Shown here one piece after another: positions 44,336 through 52,479 of a stretch of 64,000 nt of DNA (its first letter is position 1; each line of letters starts with the position of its first letter). Origin of the DNA: GCA-1730015 sp964583825 (GTDB lineage Bacteria > Pseudomonadota > Gammaproteobacteria > Granulosicoccales > Granulosicoccaceae). The position numbers and the translations under genes were made by a program. The notes beneath the pieces were generated by a model. It was not told the origin of the DNA. It searched no databases and saw only the letters and a program-made list of their open reading frames with translations. The stretch is from NCBI GenBank assembly GCA_964583825.1, contig CAZOXM010000014.1, positions 1 to 64,000 on the forward strand, written 5' to 3'.

Positions 44336-45799
44336 TTGAAATATAAAGATCTCAGGGAGTTTATTGCAGTACTGGAACAGCGCGATGAACTCAGGCGCGT
44401 ATCAAGGGAAATCAATCCCGCCCTTGAGATGACGGAAATCTGCGACCGGGTATTGCGAAATCAGGGTCCGGCTGTATTGTTTGAAAACCCGACCGGCAGT
44501 CGTATTCCCGCACTGTGCAACCTTTTCGGAACCCCGAAAAGAGTGGCGATGGGAATGGGTGAAGATGACGTCGGATCATTGCGCGAAATCGGCAAACTAC
44601 TGGCGTTCTTAAAAGAACCTGATCCGCCGAAAGGACTGGCAGATGCATGGAAGTCACTGCCGATATTTAAAAAAGTACTTGATATGGCGCCGCGTACCGT
44701 CAGTCGAGCGCCTTGTCATCACACCGTGATCAGCGGCACAGAAATCGATTTGTCCAGATACCCGATCCAGCACTGCTGGCCGGGAGACGCCGCACCGCTG
44801 ATTACATGGGGCCTGGTTGTGACGCGGGGGCCGCACAAGAAACGACAGAACATGGGCATCTATCGCCAGCAGGTGATTGGCCCGAATCGCGTGATTATGC
44901 GCTGGCTTTCTCACCGGGGCGGGGCGCTCGATTTGCAGGAATGGCAGAAAGAATATCCCGGACAACCCTTTCCCGTATCAGTGGTGCTGGGTGCGGATCC
45001 GGCGACTATGTTGGCGGCGGTGACTCCGGTGCCGGACACGTTGTCTGAACATGCCTTTGCCGGTCTCCTGCGCGGCAGTCGCACCGAACTGGTTAAAAGT
45101 AAGAGCAATGATCTGCTGGTACCGGCGTCCGCTGAAATAGTTCTCGAGGGCTCAATTCACCCCGACGATACCGCGCCGGAAGGACCTTTTGGCGATCACA
45201 CCGGATACTATAACGAGGTCGACGAGTTTCCGTGCTTTACGATAGAAACCATTACCGAGCGACAGGACCCGATCTATCACACCACCTATACCGGCAGACC
45301 GCCCGATGAACCGGCAGTGCTGGGGGTGGCGTTAAACGAAGTGTTTGTACCGATACTGCAGAAGCAGTTCCCGGAAATTGTGGATTTTTATCTGCCACCG
45401 GAAGGGTGTTCCTACCGGCTCGCGGTGGTGTCGATGAAAAAACAGTATCCCGGGCACGCCAAACGGGTAATGCTCGGCGTGTGGTCTTTTCTGCGGCAGT
45501 TCATGTACACCAAGTTCGTCATTGTGGTCGACGATGATGTGAATGCGAGGGATTGGCAGGATGTGATCTGGGCGATCACCACACGTATGGATCCATCCAG
45601 AGACACCACCGTCATCGAGCATACGCCAATCGACTATCTCGATTTTGCCTCACCGGTGTCCGGACTGGGATCGAAAATGGGTCTTGATGCGACCAACAAG
45701 TGGCCGGGCGAAACCAATCGGGAATGGGGTGAGCCCATCGTGATGGACACGGCGGTTAAGCACCGTGTCGATCAACTGTGGGATGAGCTGGGCCTGTAG
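44336..45799 (+). CDS. ubiD: 4-hydroxy-3-polyprenylbenzoate decarboxylase UbiD
   Basis: UbiD uses prenylated FMN (made by UbiX) to decarboxylate the ubiquinone ring precursor. The start is TTG 44336, with CAGGG five bases before it and a protein beginning MKYKDLREFIAVLEQ as in homologues. The 487 residues contain the strongly conserved blocks NLFGTPKRVAMGMG, ITWGLVVTRGPHKKRQNMGI, MRWLSHRGGALD, EGPFGDHTGYYNEVDEFP and DYLDFASPVSGLGSKMGLDA. Length fits E. coli (497). It is convergent with the OmpA-like lipoprotein gene, 16 bp apart. Confidence 0.98.
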   Translation: MKYKDLREFIAVLEQRDELRRVSREINPALEMTEICDRVLRNQGPAVLFENPTGSRIPALCNLFGTPKRVAMGMGEDDVGSLREIGKLLAFLKEPDPPKGLADAWKSLPIFKKVLDMAPRTVSRAPCHHTVISGTEIDLSRYPIQHCWPGDAAPLITWGLVVTRGPHKKRQNMGIYRQQVIGPNRVIMRWLSHRGGALDLQEWQKEYPGQPFPVSVVLGADPATMLAAVTPVPDTLSEHAFAGLLRGSRTELVKSKSNDLLVPASAEIVLEGSIHPDDTAPEGPFGDHTGYYNEVDEFPCFTIETITERQDPIYHTTYTGRPPDEPAVLGVALNEVFVPILQKQFPEIVDFYLPPEGCSYRLAVVSMKKQYPGHAKRVMLGVWSFLRQFMYTKFVIVVDDDVNARDWQDVIWAITTRMDPSRDTTVIEHTPIDYLDFASPVSGLGSKMGLDATNKWPGETNREWGEPIVMDTAVKHRVDQLWDELGL

Positions 45800-45815
45800 C
45801 CCGGCTTCGGTAAAC

Positions 45816-46967
45816 TCAGCCGCCGAGCGGGAAAACCAGCTCAACCCGACGGTTTTGCAACCGACCCAGTGCCGTGGAGTTTTCGGCAATCGGACGGGTG
45901 TGACCGAACCCGCGGGTGCTGATTTGTTCGGCGTCCGCCCCGCGAAGTATCAGAGCGGTTTTTATTGATACCGCACGATTGACCGATAAATCCTGACTGA
46001 TTTCGCTGTTAGCCTGATCATCTGTGTGACCTTCGATTTCAAGCTTGAGCCCGGGGTTTTGTCTGAGTACAGCCGCGACATTGTCGAGGTGGCGGGCGGC
46101 GCGTTGCTGCATGATCCGATCGGTGCCCTGCGCAAAGTATCGCTCGCCCAGCAGCAGAGACATGCCACGGGTATTTGGCTTGGCATTCATCGCGCGCAGC
46201 TTGCGACTCAGCTGGTCGTTGTCCGGCAGCTCGATCGCAGGTGCTGTTTCCGGTGCAACCATTGCAGCGCCCAGTGTCGGCTCTGCTGTCAGTGCTTCCT
46301 CTAACGGTGCGGCTGAAACCTCTGCGGGGGCCAATGTCGCAACGGGTGTATCCTGCGGTGTATCGATTACCTGCTGCGGTCCAATCGGTGCCAGCATTCT
46401 TTCATCGGCCATCTGTGAAGCCGACGGCGCGATCGCGGCTGGTGGTGCAGACGGCATCTGTGTTGCCTGCTGTTGGCCGTTTGCCAATTGTGCCTGCAGT
46501 GTGGCGATCTGCTGGGTGAGTGCGGCCAGTTGCGCCTGTATATCGCCCGCCTGACCCGAAATCGCTGCAGCCATCACAGGTTCCGGTTCCGGGACAACGG
46601 TTGCAGCGGCAATTTGCTCTGCGGACAGCAGGGAATTCTGGCCCAGTGCTACCTGAACGCTGTGACTGGCGGACTGTTTGCGCGCACGTTGCTGTGCGGT
46701 CAGCGTCTGCAGTCTGGCGAGTCTGGCGTGGTGTGCGGTGCTCTGTGGTTTTCTGAAACTGGCTGCTGCTTCTTCGGCGCGTCGCAGGTGGCGCGCAGCG
46801 CTTTGCAGGTCTGCTTCCGCGAGGCTCGCAACGATCGGATCCTGGCTTATTTGCGCATACGTACTTTGCGCGTCTTCCAGTTCCGGCACGAAGGTTTGTT
46901 GTGTGGCACAGCCAGTGAGTAACCCGAGAAGTATCGGGCTAATGGTCAAAATTGATCGCTTCAACAT
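45816..46967 (-). CDS. OmpA-family lipoprotein with DUF4398-like N-terminal part
   Basis: The 383-residue protein has a lipoprotein signal ending LLTGC (Cys20), an Ala-rich helical region (about 30-115) resembling DUF4398, a possible coiled coil (DIQAQLAALTQQIATLQAQL, 141-160), a low-complexity Ala/Pro/Glu linker (about 165-250), and an OmpA-type peptidoglycan-binding domain (about 265-380). In the last, LEIEGHTDDQANSEISQDLS and NRAVSIKTALILRG carry the Asp and Arg that bind diaminopimelate. It would tether the outer membrane to the cell wall. The smaller DUF4398-like lipoprotein is encoded 29 bp upstream. Confidence 0.88.
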   Translation of the reverse strand: MLKRSILTISPILLGLLTGCATQQTFVPELEDAQSTYAQISQDPIVASLAEADLQSAARHLRRAEEAAASFRKPQSTAHHARLARLQTLTAQQRARKQSASHSVQVALGQNSLLSAEQIAAATVVPEPEPVMAAAISGQAGDIQAQLAALTQQIATLQAQLANGQQQATQMPSAPPAAIAPSASQMADERMLAPIGPQQVIDTPQDTPVATLAPAEVSAAPLEEALTAEPTLGAAMVAPETAPAIELPDNDQLSRKLRAMNAKPNTRGMSLLLGERYFAQGTDRIMQQRAARHLDNVAAVLRQNPGLKLEIEGHTDDQANSEISQDLSVNRAVSIKTALILRGADAEQISTRGFGHTRPIAENSTALGRLQNRRVELVFPLGG

Positions 46968-46996
46968 GGGTTTCTACCGTCAAAAATTGTCTGCAA

Positions 46997-47335
46997 TTAG
47001 TTGGTTTGCAGATGGCTCAAAGTGGCTTCAGCGTGTTCTGCTTCACTAAGTGCTTTAGCGAGATCAGCCTGCGCGATAGAAAGTTGCAGCAATTTTTGGG
47101 CACGTTCCGAACGCTTGTGTAACATCTGCGTCCTGGCTTTGTTGAATGTAGCGTTCGCAGCGGCGTATTCCGCCGGTGCGTAGGTTTCCGCGCCGACAGC
47201 CTGAGCATCACGAATTGCCGCGATTGCGTACTCGTAGCTGTCATTGGAAGACGGACCGGAAGTCGCACAGGCACTGATCAGTGTGGCGGCAATCACAGCA
47301 GTGAAAGAGGCGGTAAGGCGGGCGTGTTTTTTCAT
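46997..47335 (-). CDS. Small DUF4398-like lipoprotein
   Basis: This 112-residue protein has a signal peptide with lipobox LISAC, then a helical Ala/Glu-rich region (YEYAIAAIRDAQAVGAETYA, PAEYAAANATFNKARTQML) of the DUF4398 type found in outer-membrane lipoproteins. It is encoded 29 bp upstream of an OmpA-like lipoprotein that contains a related N-terminal part; such pairs are common in gammaproteobacteria. Function unknown, probably envelope structure. Confidence 0.85.
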   Translation of the reverse strand: MKKHARLTASFTAVIAATLISACATSGPSSNDSYEYAIAAIRDAQAVGAETYAPAEYAAANATFNKARTQMLHKRSERAQKLLQLSIAQADLAKALSEAEHAEATLSHLQTN

Positions 47336-47513
47336 CGGATTCCCTGAAGCCAGCGCCGAGCATCAGTTGAGGCACACCTGAATTATCAACAGTGTTTGCT
47401 TAGCGACTGAAAAAAATAACGTTATAAACTTGTACAGGGAACGGCACTTCTGCCGCACAGGTTGAGCCAGTCGGGTTAAAATTTGCCGGTATGTTCAGTG
47501 GGTCACAAAATTT

Positions 47514-48260
47514 TCAGTTTGGAAGCTGCGCGAATACCTGTAGCTGTCCCTCATCACCAGGCGGGGACGCAACGCGAACTGTGCCGCTGAAGCCGAGCCG
47601 CACAGCGAGGTCGGTGCAGCGCGAACTGTTGACGATGAGCAACGACTGAAAAAGCCTGGGGTGATGGGCATCGGGAATGATTTGTCGCAGGTGCTCGAGT
47701 CCGAGGTTGCTGGTGATACTGATGGTGCAGGGCAAGGCGTCGATAGCGTTTTGCAGCGTGTCGGGATCTACCGCTGGCAACAAACGCTGGTAGACATCCA
47801 GTGTATTAACGGTGTGTCCCAGGTGTTCCAGCCCCTGTTGCAGGGTCTCACGACCCAGTCCGCCACGTACGATGGTGACCCGGTGATTTTCGTTTTGATC
47901 CTGCAGCAGGGTCAGCAGCCCCTCACTGTTGTGTTCGCTCGGCACCAGCTGAGCTGCAATGCCGTGTTGCTTTAACGACCGGGCGGTAGCGCGGCCGATC
48001 GCGGCGATGGTCGCACTCTTCTTCGGTACCGCACCCAGTTTTATCGCACCGCTGACAGCGTTGGCGCTGGTAAATATCCACAGCGTGCTGGATTCAAGTT
48101 GTTGCCGCTCCGCGGGATCGAGCGGTGCGCTGCGAAAAACGATGTCGATGGCGGGCAGGTTGATGACGGTGGCGCCCAGTGCTGCCAGTTTTTTGCTGAA
48201 CTGCGTTGCCTGGTGGGCCGGACGCGTCACCAGAACCGTTTGCACATCAGGCTTTTTCAT
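47514..48260 (-). CDS. hemD: Uroporphyrinogen-III synthase
   Basis: HemD closes hydroxymethylbilane into uroporphyrinogen III, the precursor of heme. ATG 48260 (MKKPDVQTVLVTRPAHQATQ) is chosen since it aligns with homologues and overlaps hemC by 14 bp. The 248-residue protein shows the weakly conserved family pattern: VTRP at the start, WIFTSANAV, IAAIGRATARSL and ITSNLGLEHL in the two alternating domains. Identification rests on these and on the hemC neighbour. Downstream hemX/hemY, usual in enterics, are absent. Confidence 0.93.
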   Translation of the reverse strand: MKKPDVQTVLVTRPAHQATQFSKKLAALGATVINLPAIDIVFRSAPLDPAERQQLESSTLWIFTSANAVSGAIKLGAVPKKSATIAAIGRATARSLKQHGIAAQLVPSEHNSEGLLTLLQDQNENHRVTIVRGGLGRETLQQGLEHLGHTVNTLDVYQRLLPAVDPDTLQNAIDALPCTISITSNLGLEHLRQIIPDAHHPRLFQSLLIVNSSRCTDLAVRLGFSGTVRVASPPGDEGQLQVFAQLPN

Positions 48261-49173
48261 CGGCCAGGGTGGCAATAATTTCGTCGGCGCCCATCGCGCG
48301 CAGTTCCTCTCCAACCGCACGTCCGAGCGCGACTGCGTTATCCGCGTGATCCGTGCCGTTTGCTCTGATCACACGACTGCCGTCGGGCAGAGCCACCAGC
48401 GCCTGCAGGTTCAGTTGTTCGTTCTGCAGCGTGGTGTAGGCTGCGATCGGAGTTTGGCAACTGCCTCCGAGGGTAGCGTTGAGGCTGCGCTCACAAAAGA
48501 CGCGTGTGGCTGTCTGCTCGTGGTGCAGCGGTTTCAGGCAGTCGTTAAGTCGGGGGTTGTCACTCGGGCACTCCACCCCGATCGCCCCTTGTGCACAGGC
48601 TGGCAGCAAAAAGTCGGTTGGTAGCTCGCAGGTGATTCGGTGATGCAGATCGAGTCGCTCAAGGCCGCTGCTCGCCAGAATAATCGCGTCGTACTCGTCG
48701 TTGTCCAGTCGCGCCAGGCGAGTATTGATGTTGCCGCGCAGGTCGATCATCGTCAGGTGCGGGTATTGTTCCAGCAGCTGGCTCTGTCGGCGCAAACTAC
48801 AGGTGCCGACTCTGGCACCCCGGGGTAGCGCTTGCGGTGAATCGTAGCGGTTTGATACGAATGCATCGGTTGGATTGTCGCGTTTGAGAATGACGGAGAG
48901 ATGCAGGCCTGGCGGGAAATCTGCGGGTACATCTTTCATCGAGTGCACTGCAATATCCGCCTCTCCTGCCAGCATTGCCCGTTGCAGCTCTTTGATGAAC
49001 AACCCCTTGCCACCAATTGCTGACAATGGCTTATCGATGATTTCATCACCCCGGGTGCTCAACGGCAGCAGGGTGGCTTCGACGCCCTGGTCGGCGAGCA
49101 GGTGCTGAACCGTCTGCGCCTGCCACAGGGCGAGCGGACTTTTTCGTGTGGCTATTCGTATCGGTTCAGGCAT
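48247..49173 (-). CDS. hemC: Porphobilinogen deaminase (hydroxymethylbilane synthase)
   Basis: HemC joins four porphobilinogens into hydroxymethylbilane. ATG 49173 (MPEPIRIATRKSPLALWQAQ) matches the family start. The 308-residue protein has the catalytic Asp81 in HSMKDVP, the Arg-rich cofactor contacts TCSLRRQ, and Cys239 in LGGSCQTPIAAY, which binds the dipyrromethane cofactor. Length fits (313 in E. coli). It is divergent from argH across 292 bp, an order also known in pseudomonads. Confidence 0.98.
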   Translation of the reverse strand: MPEPIRIATRKSPLALWQAQTVQHLLADQGVEATLLPLSTRGDEIIDKPLSAIGGKGLFIKELQRAMLAGEADIAVHSMKDVPADFPPGLHLSVILKRDNPTDAFVSNRYDSPQALPRGARVGTCSLRRQSQLLEQYPHLTMIDLRGNINTRLARLDNDEYDAIILASSGLERLDLHHRITCELPTDFLLPACAQGAIGVECPSDNPRLNDCLKPLHHEQTATRVFCERSLNATLGGSCQTPIAAYTTLQNEQLNLQALVALPDGSRVIRANGTDHADNAVALGRAVGEELRAMGADEIIATLADEKA

Positions 49174-49465
49174 CGGTGAAAACAAATTCGTCTGAAGGTG
49201 GCAGCGGGTGATGTAAAGCGAGATCAGCGGCACTTATTATCGTTGAATTTACCGTCAATTGACACGGTGGCAAACCCGATGGCATTTGTTGCCCGCTGTG
49301 TTGTGCGTTCCAGCAAAACAATGCACCTCTCTAATTGCCGGGTCTGTTGGGGGCGGGGTCCGCAGGGATTGTGCCTCTGCAATAGAGGTCACTTGCATCA
49401 TTACTGTGAAAATACCGCACGGCGCGATATGCTCGCCATCGTGATCACAGGCAAGAGCACTGCAG

Positions 49466-50848
49466 ATGAGCAACACGCTTTGGGGTGGGCGGTTTAGCGA
49501 AAGTACCGATGAATTCGTACAGACGTTTACCGCTTCCGTTTCTTTCGATCAGCGCATGGCACAACAGGACATCAGGTGTTCGCGTGCACATGCGAAAATG
49601 CTGGGGACGGTCGGCGTCCTCAGCACCGGTGATGTCGAATCCATTCTAGCCGGTCTGGACGATATTGCCGCGGAAATCGAGCGCGGTGAGTTTCCGTGGT
49701 CTGTCGCGCTCGAAGATGTGCATATGAATATTGAAGCGGAACTGACCAAACGCATAGGTGACGCGGGCAAACGTCTGCACACCGGACGTTCCCGCAATGA
49801 TCAGGTAGCGACCGATATCAGGCTGTATGTCAAAGATGCGATTGATCTGATCTGTCAGCAGGCGACGCGCCTGCAAATGGGTATGCTATCTCTGGCTGAG
49901 GCGCATGCGGATGTCATTATGCCGGGCTTCACCCATTTACAGACCGCACAGCCGGTAACGTTTGGACATCATGTCATGGCGTGGTACGAGATGATCAGTC
50001 GCGATGTGGCGCGATTTGAGGACTGCGGCAGGCGCGCTGATGTCATGCCACTCGGTGCCGCCGCGCTCGCTGGTACCCCGTATCCTATTGATCGCGAACA
50101 GACGCGTGAGTTGCTGGGGTTTACTGCCATTGCCGTGAATTCTCTGGATGCGGTCAGTGATCGGGACTTTGCGATTGAATTCTGTGCTGCTGCGGCAATT
50201 GCGATGACGCATCTCTCGCGCATGGCGGAGGAGTTGGTATTGTGGTCATCGGCGCAGTTTAATTTTATTGAGTTGCCTGATCGTTTTTGCACCGGGTCGA
50301 GCATCATGCCGCAGAAAAAAAACCCTGACGTGCCCGAACTGGTGCGTGGTAAAACCGGCCGCGTTAACGGCCATTTGATCAGTTTGCTCACCCTGATGAA
50401 GTCGCAACCGCTGGCGTACAACAAAGACAATCAGGAAGACAAAGAACCGCTGTTCGATTCGGTAGATACACTGCATGACTGCCTTTGTGCGTTTGCAGAT
50501 ATGATTCCTGCAATCGTACCCAGAGCGGAAAACATGTATGAAGCTGCCAAAAAAGGTTTTGCGACTGCCACTGATCTGGCCGACTATCTGGTCAGAAAAG
50601 GATTGCCGTTTCGGGAGGCACACGAGGTAGTTGGTAACGCGGTGCGTTTCGGTGTCGAGCAGCAGCGTGATCTCAGTGAAATGACGCTGCAGGAGTTGCA
50701 GCGCTTTCACAGTGATATCGGTGATGATGTGTTTGATGTGCTGACACTCGAAGGATCAGTTGCCAGCCGCTCGCACATCGGTGGTACCGCACCGCAGCAG
50801 GTGCGGGCGGCAATCAAACGGGCCAGGGCGGAATGCGCGGGCCGGTAG
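49466..50848 (+). CDS. argH: Argininosuccinate lyase
   Basis: ArgH splits argininosuccinate to arginine and fumarate, the last step of arginine synthesis. The 460-residue protein has the fumarase-superfamily signature GSSIMPQKKNPD with catalytic Ser near 278-279, and the catalytic His157 in GFTHLQTAQP. MSNTLWGGRF is the typical N-terminus. Length fits E. coli (457). No other arg genes are adjacent. A hairpin spans its stop codon. Confidence 0.98.
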   Translation: MSNTLWGGRFSESTDEFVQTFTASVSFDQRMAQQDIRCSRAHAKMLGTVGVLSTGDVESILAGLDDIAAEIERGEFPWSVALEDVHMNIEAELTKRIGDAGKRLHTGRSRNDQVATDIRLYVKDAIDLICQQATRLQMGMLSLAEAHADVIMPGFTHLQTAQPVTFGHHVMAWYEMISRDVARFEDCGRRADVMPLGAAALAGTPYPIDREQTRELLGFTAIAVNSLDAVSDRDFAIEFCAAAAIAMTHLSRMAEELVLWSSAQFNFIELPDRFCTGSSIMPQKKNPDVPELVRGKTGRVNGHLISLLTLMKSQPLAYNKDNQEDKEPLFDSVDTLHDCLCAFADMIPAIVPRAENMYEAAKKGFATATDLADYLVRKGLPFREAHEVVGNAVRFGVEQQRDLSEMTLQELQRFHSDIGDDVFDVLTLEGSVASRSHIGGTAPQQVRAAIKRARAECAGR

Positions 50849-50855
50849 CCCGCGC
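50835..50855. terminator. Hairpin at the argH stop, between convergent argH and sthA
   Basis: GCGCGGGC (50835-50842), loop CGGTA, GCCCGCGC (50848-50855) is a perfect 8-bp stem. It overlaps the argH stop codon and is 12 bp from the sthA stop. There is no U tract; it could weakly terminate either transcript. Confidence 0.4.
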
Positions 50856-50867
50856 TTCAGGTCAGAA

Positions 50868-52325
50868 TCAGCTGGATACCGACCGGGTATCATCGTCGCA
50901 TTTTTTGTCCGTATTGCTCCGTCCCTGCCACTGTATGCGATTGAGGCCGTTTAAAGCGGCAACCCGATAGGCTTCCGCCATGGTCGGATAATTGAAGGTA
51001 TTCTCAGTGAAATAGGTGACGCGGTTACCGGGGGCCGGCTGGCGCATGACCGCCTGACCAATGTGGATGATTTCGGATGCCTGGTAGCCGAAGCAGTGAA
51101 TGCCCAGAATCTCCAGGGTACCTGTATGAAACAACAGCTTGATCATCCCGGTCGTCTGACCGGTTATTTGTGCGCGTGCAATGGATCGAAACAGTGCACG
51201 CCCCACTTCGTACGGAATTTTGCGCTCGGTGAGTTCAGCTTCGGTATGCCCGATTGAGCTTATTTCCGGGTCTGTGTAGATCCCGGTCGGGATATCACTG
51301 ATCAATTGATCATCGCAATGGCCCTCACCGATATGGGTGCCGGCGAAGCGCCCCTGATCGTAGCTCGCGCTGGCCAGTCCCGGCGCACCAACGACGTCAC
51401 CCACCGCATAGATATGTGGCACCTCAGTGCGATAGTTGTCATCGACGTCCAGTTGTTTGCGATTGTTGGCTTTCAACCCGGCACGGTCGAGTTGCAGCGT
51501 CTCTGTCGCACCCGATCGTCCGTTGGCCCACAGCAATACATCGGCTTTGAAACGCTTGCCACTGGCCAGGTGCAGTACCACGTGATCATCATTGACATCG
51601 ACATGCTGATAGGTTTCATCGTGACGTACCGTGACACCGAGTTCCCTGAAGTGATAGCCCAGCGCATCGGAGATTTCGGCGTCGAGGAATGACAGCAGCC
51701 GATCGCGGGTGTTCACCAGATCAACCTTGGCGCCGAGGTTGCCGAAGATCGAGGCATATTCACAGCCGATCACACCGGCGCCGTAAATAATGACTGAGCG
51801 CGGTACAAAGTCGATTCGCAGGATTGAGTCACTGTCGCAAATACGTGGGTGATTAAAATTGATTTCCTGCGGCTGATAGGGCACTGATCCGGCAGCGATG
51901 ACAATATGGTCCGCCCGACAGGTTTCCAGACTGTCGTTCTTGTGCACTATTTCCAGTGTGTGCGGATCGATGAATCGGGCTGAACCACGGTAGAGATCCA
52001 CACGATTGCGAAAGTAGAACTCTTCGCGCATATGAACTTGCTCGTCGATCACTGACTGTGCTGACTTAATCAGCTCCTGCCAGGTCACATCGATATGGCC
52101 AACCCGCCGTCGGAAAATAGGGTCTGTACGAAATCGGCTGACCATTTGCACGGAGTGTCGCAGCGATTTACTCGGGATGGTGCCCCAGTGCGTACAGCCG
52201 CCGCCGACATCGCGGTAATGTTCGATAATCGCGACATTCTGACCGCACTTGGCGAGCTTCATCGAAGCGCCTTCGCCGGCCGGGCCGGAGCCAATGACAA
52301 TCGCGTCGTAGTTTTTAATAGCCAT
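50868..52325 (-). CDS. sthA: Soluble pyridine nucleotide transhydrogenase
   Basis: SthA is an FAD enzyme that passes hydride between NADPH and NAD+, balancing redox pools. The 485-residue protein has the FAD loop IGSGPAGEGASMKLAK and VGGGCTHWGTIPSKSLRH. The usual disulfide of the flavoprotein reductase family (CxxxxC) is replaced by CTHWGT, the diagnostic feature of SthA. NAD-binding IYGAGVIGCEYASIFG and the C-terminal dimer domain follow. Length is slightly above E. coli (466). It is divergent from nadE across 154 bp. Confidence 0.96.
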   Translation of the reverse strand: MAIKNYDAIVIGSGPAGEGASMKLAKCGQNVAIIEHYRDVGGGCTHWGTIPSKSLRHSVQMVSRFRTDPIFRRRVGHIDVTWQELIKSAQSVIDEQVHMREEFYFRNRVDLYRGSARFIDPHTLEIVHKNDSLETCRADHIVIAAGSVPYQPQEINFNHPRICDSDSILRIDFVPRSVIIYGAGVIGCEYASIFGNLGAKVDLVNTRDRLLSFLDAEISDALGYHFRELGVTVRHDETYQHVDVNDDHVVLHLASGKRFKADVLLWANGRSGATETLQLDRAGLKANNRKQLDVDDNYRTEVPHIYAVGDVVGAPGLASASYDQGRFAGTHIGEGHCDDQLISDIPTGIYTDPEISSIGHTEAELTERKIPYEVGRALFRSIARAQITGQTTGMIKLLFHTGTLEILGIHCFGYQASEIIHIGQAVMRQPAPGNRVTYFTENTFNYPTMAEAYRVAALNGLNRIQWQGRSNTDKKCDDDTRSVSS

Positions 52326-52479
52326 GGAGTAATTGTAGTGGTTAGCGCGTCAGGCGGGGAGTCACAGAGCAGAATGATAATGCCAGACGCCGTCGAAAGA
52401 GGCTCTGTGCTGGTTGCCTTGTTTCCCCGGCTCTGCCGGTAGCGTTTCAGTGTCCTGCCAAACACACTAGAATAGCCTG

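Noticed and set aside
51570..51585. CACGTG core in sthA as a possible parS site
   Set aside because: Only the six-base core matches; the arms differ.
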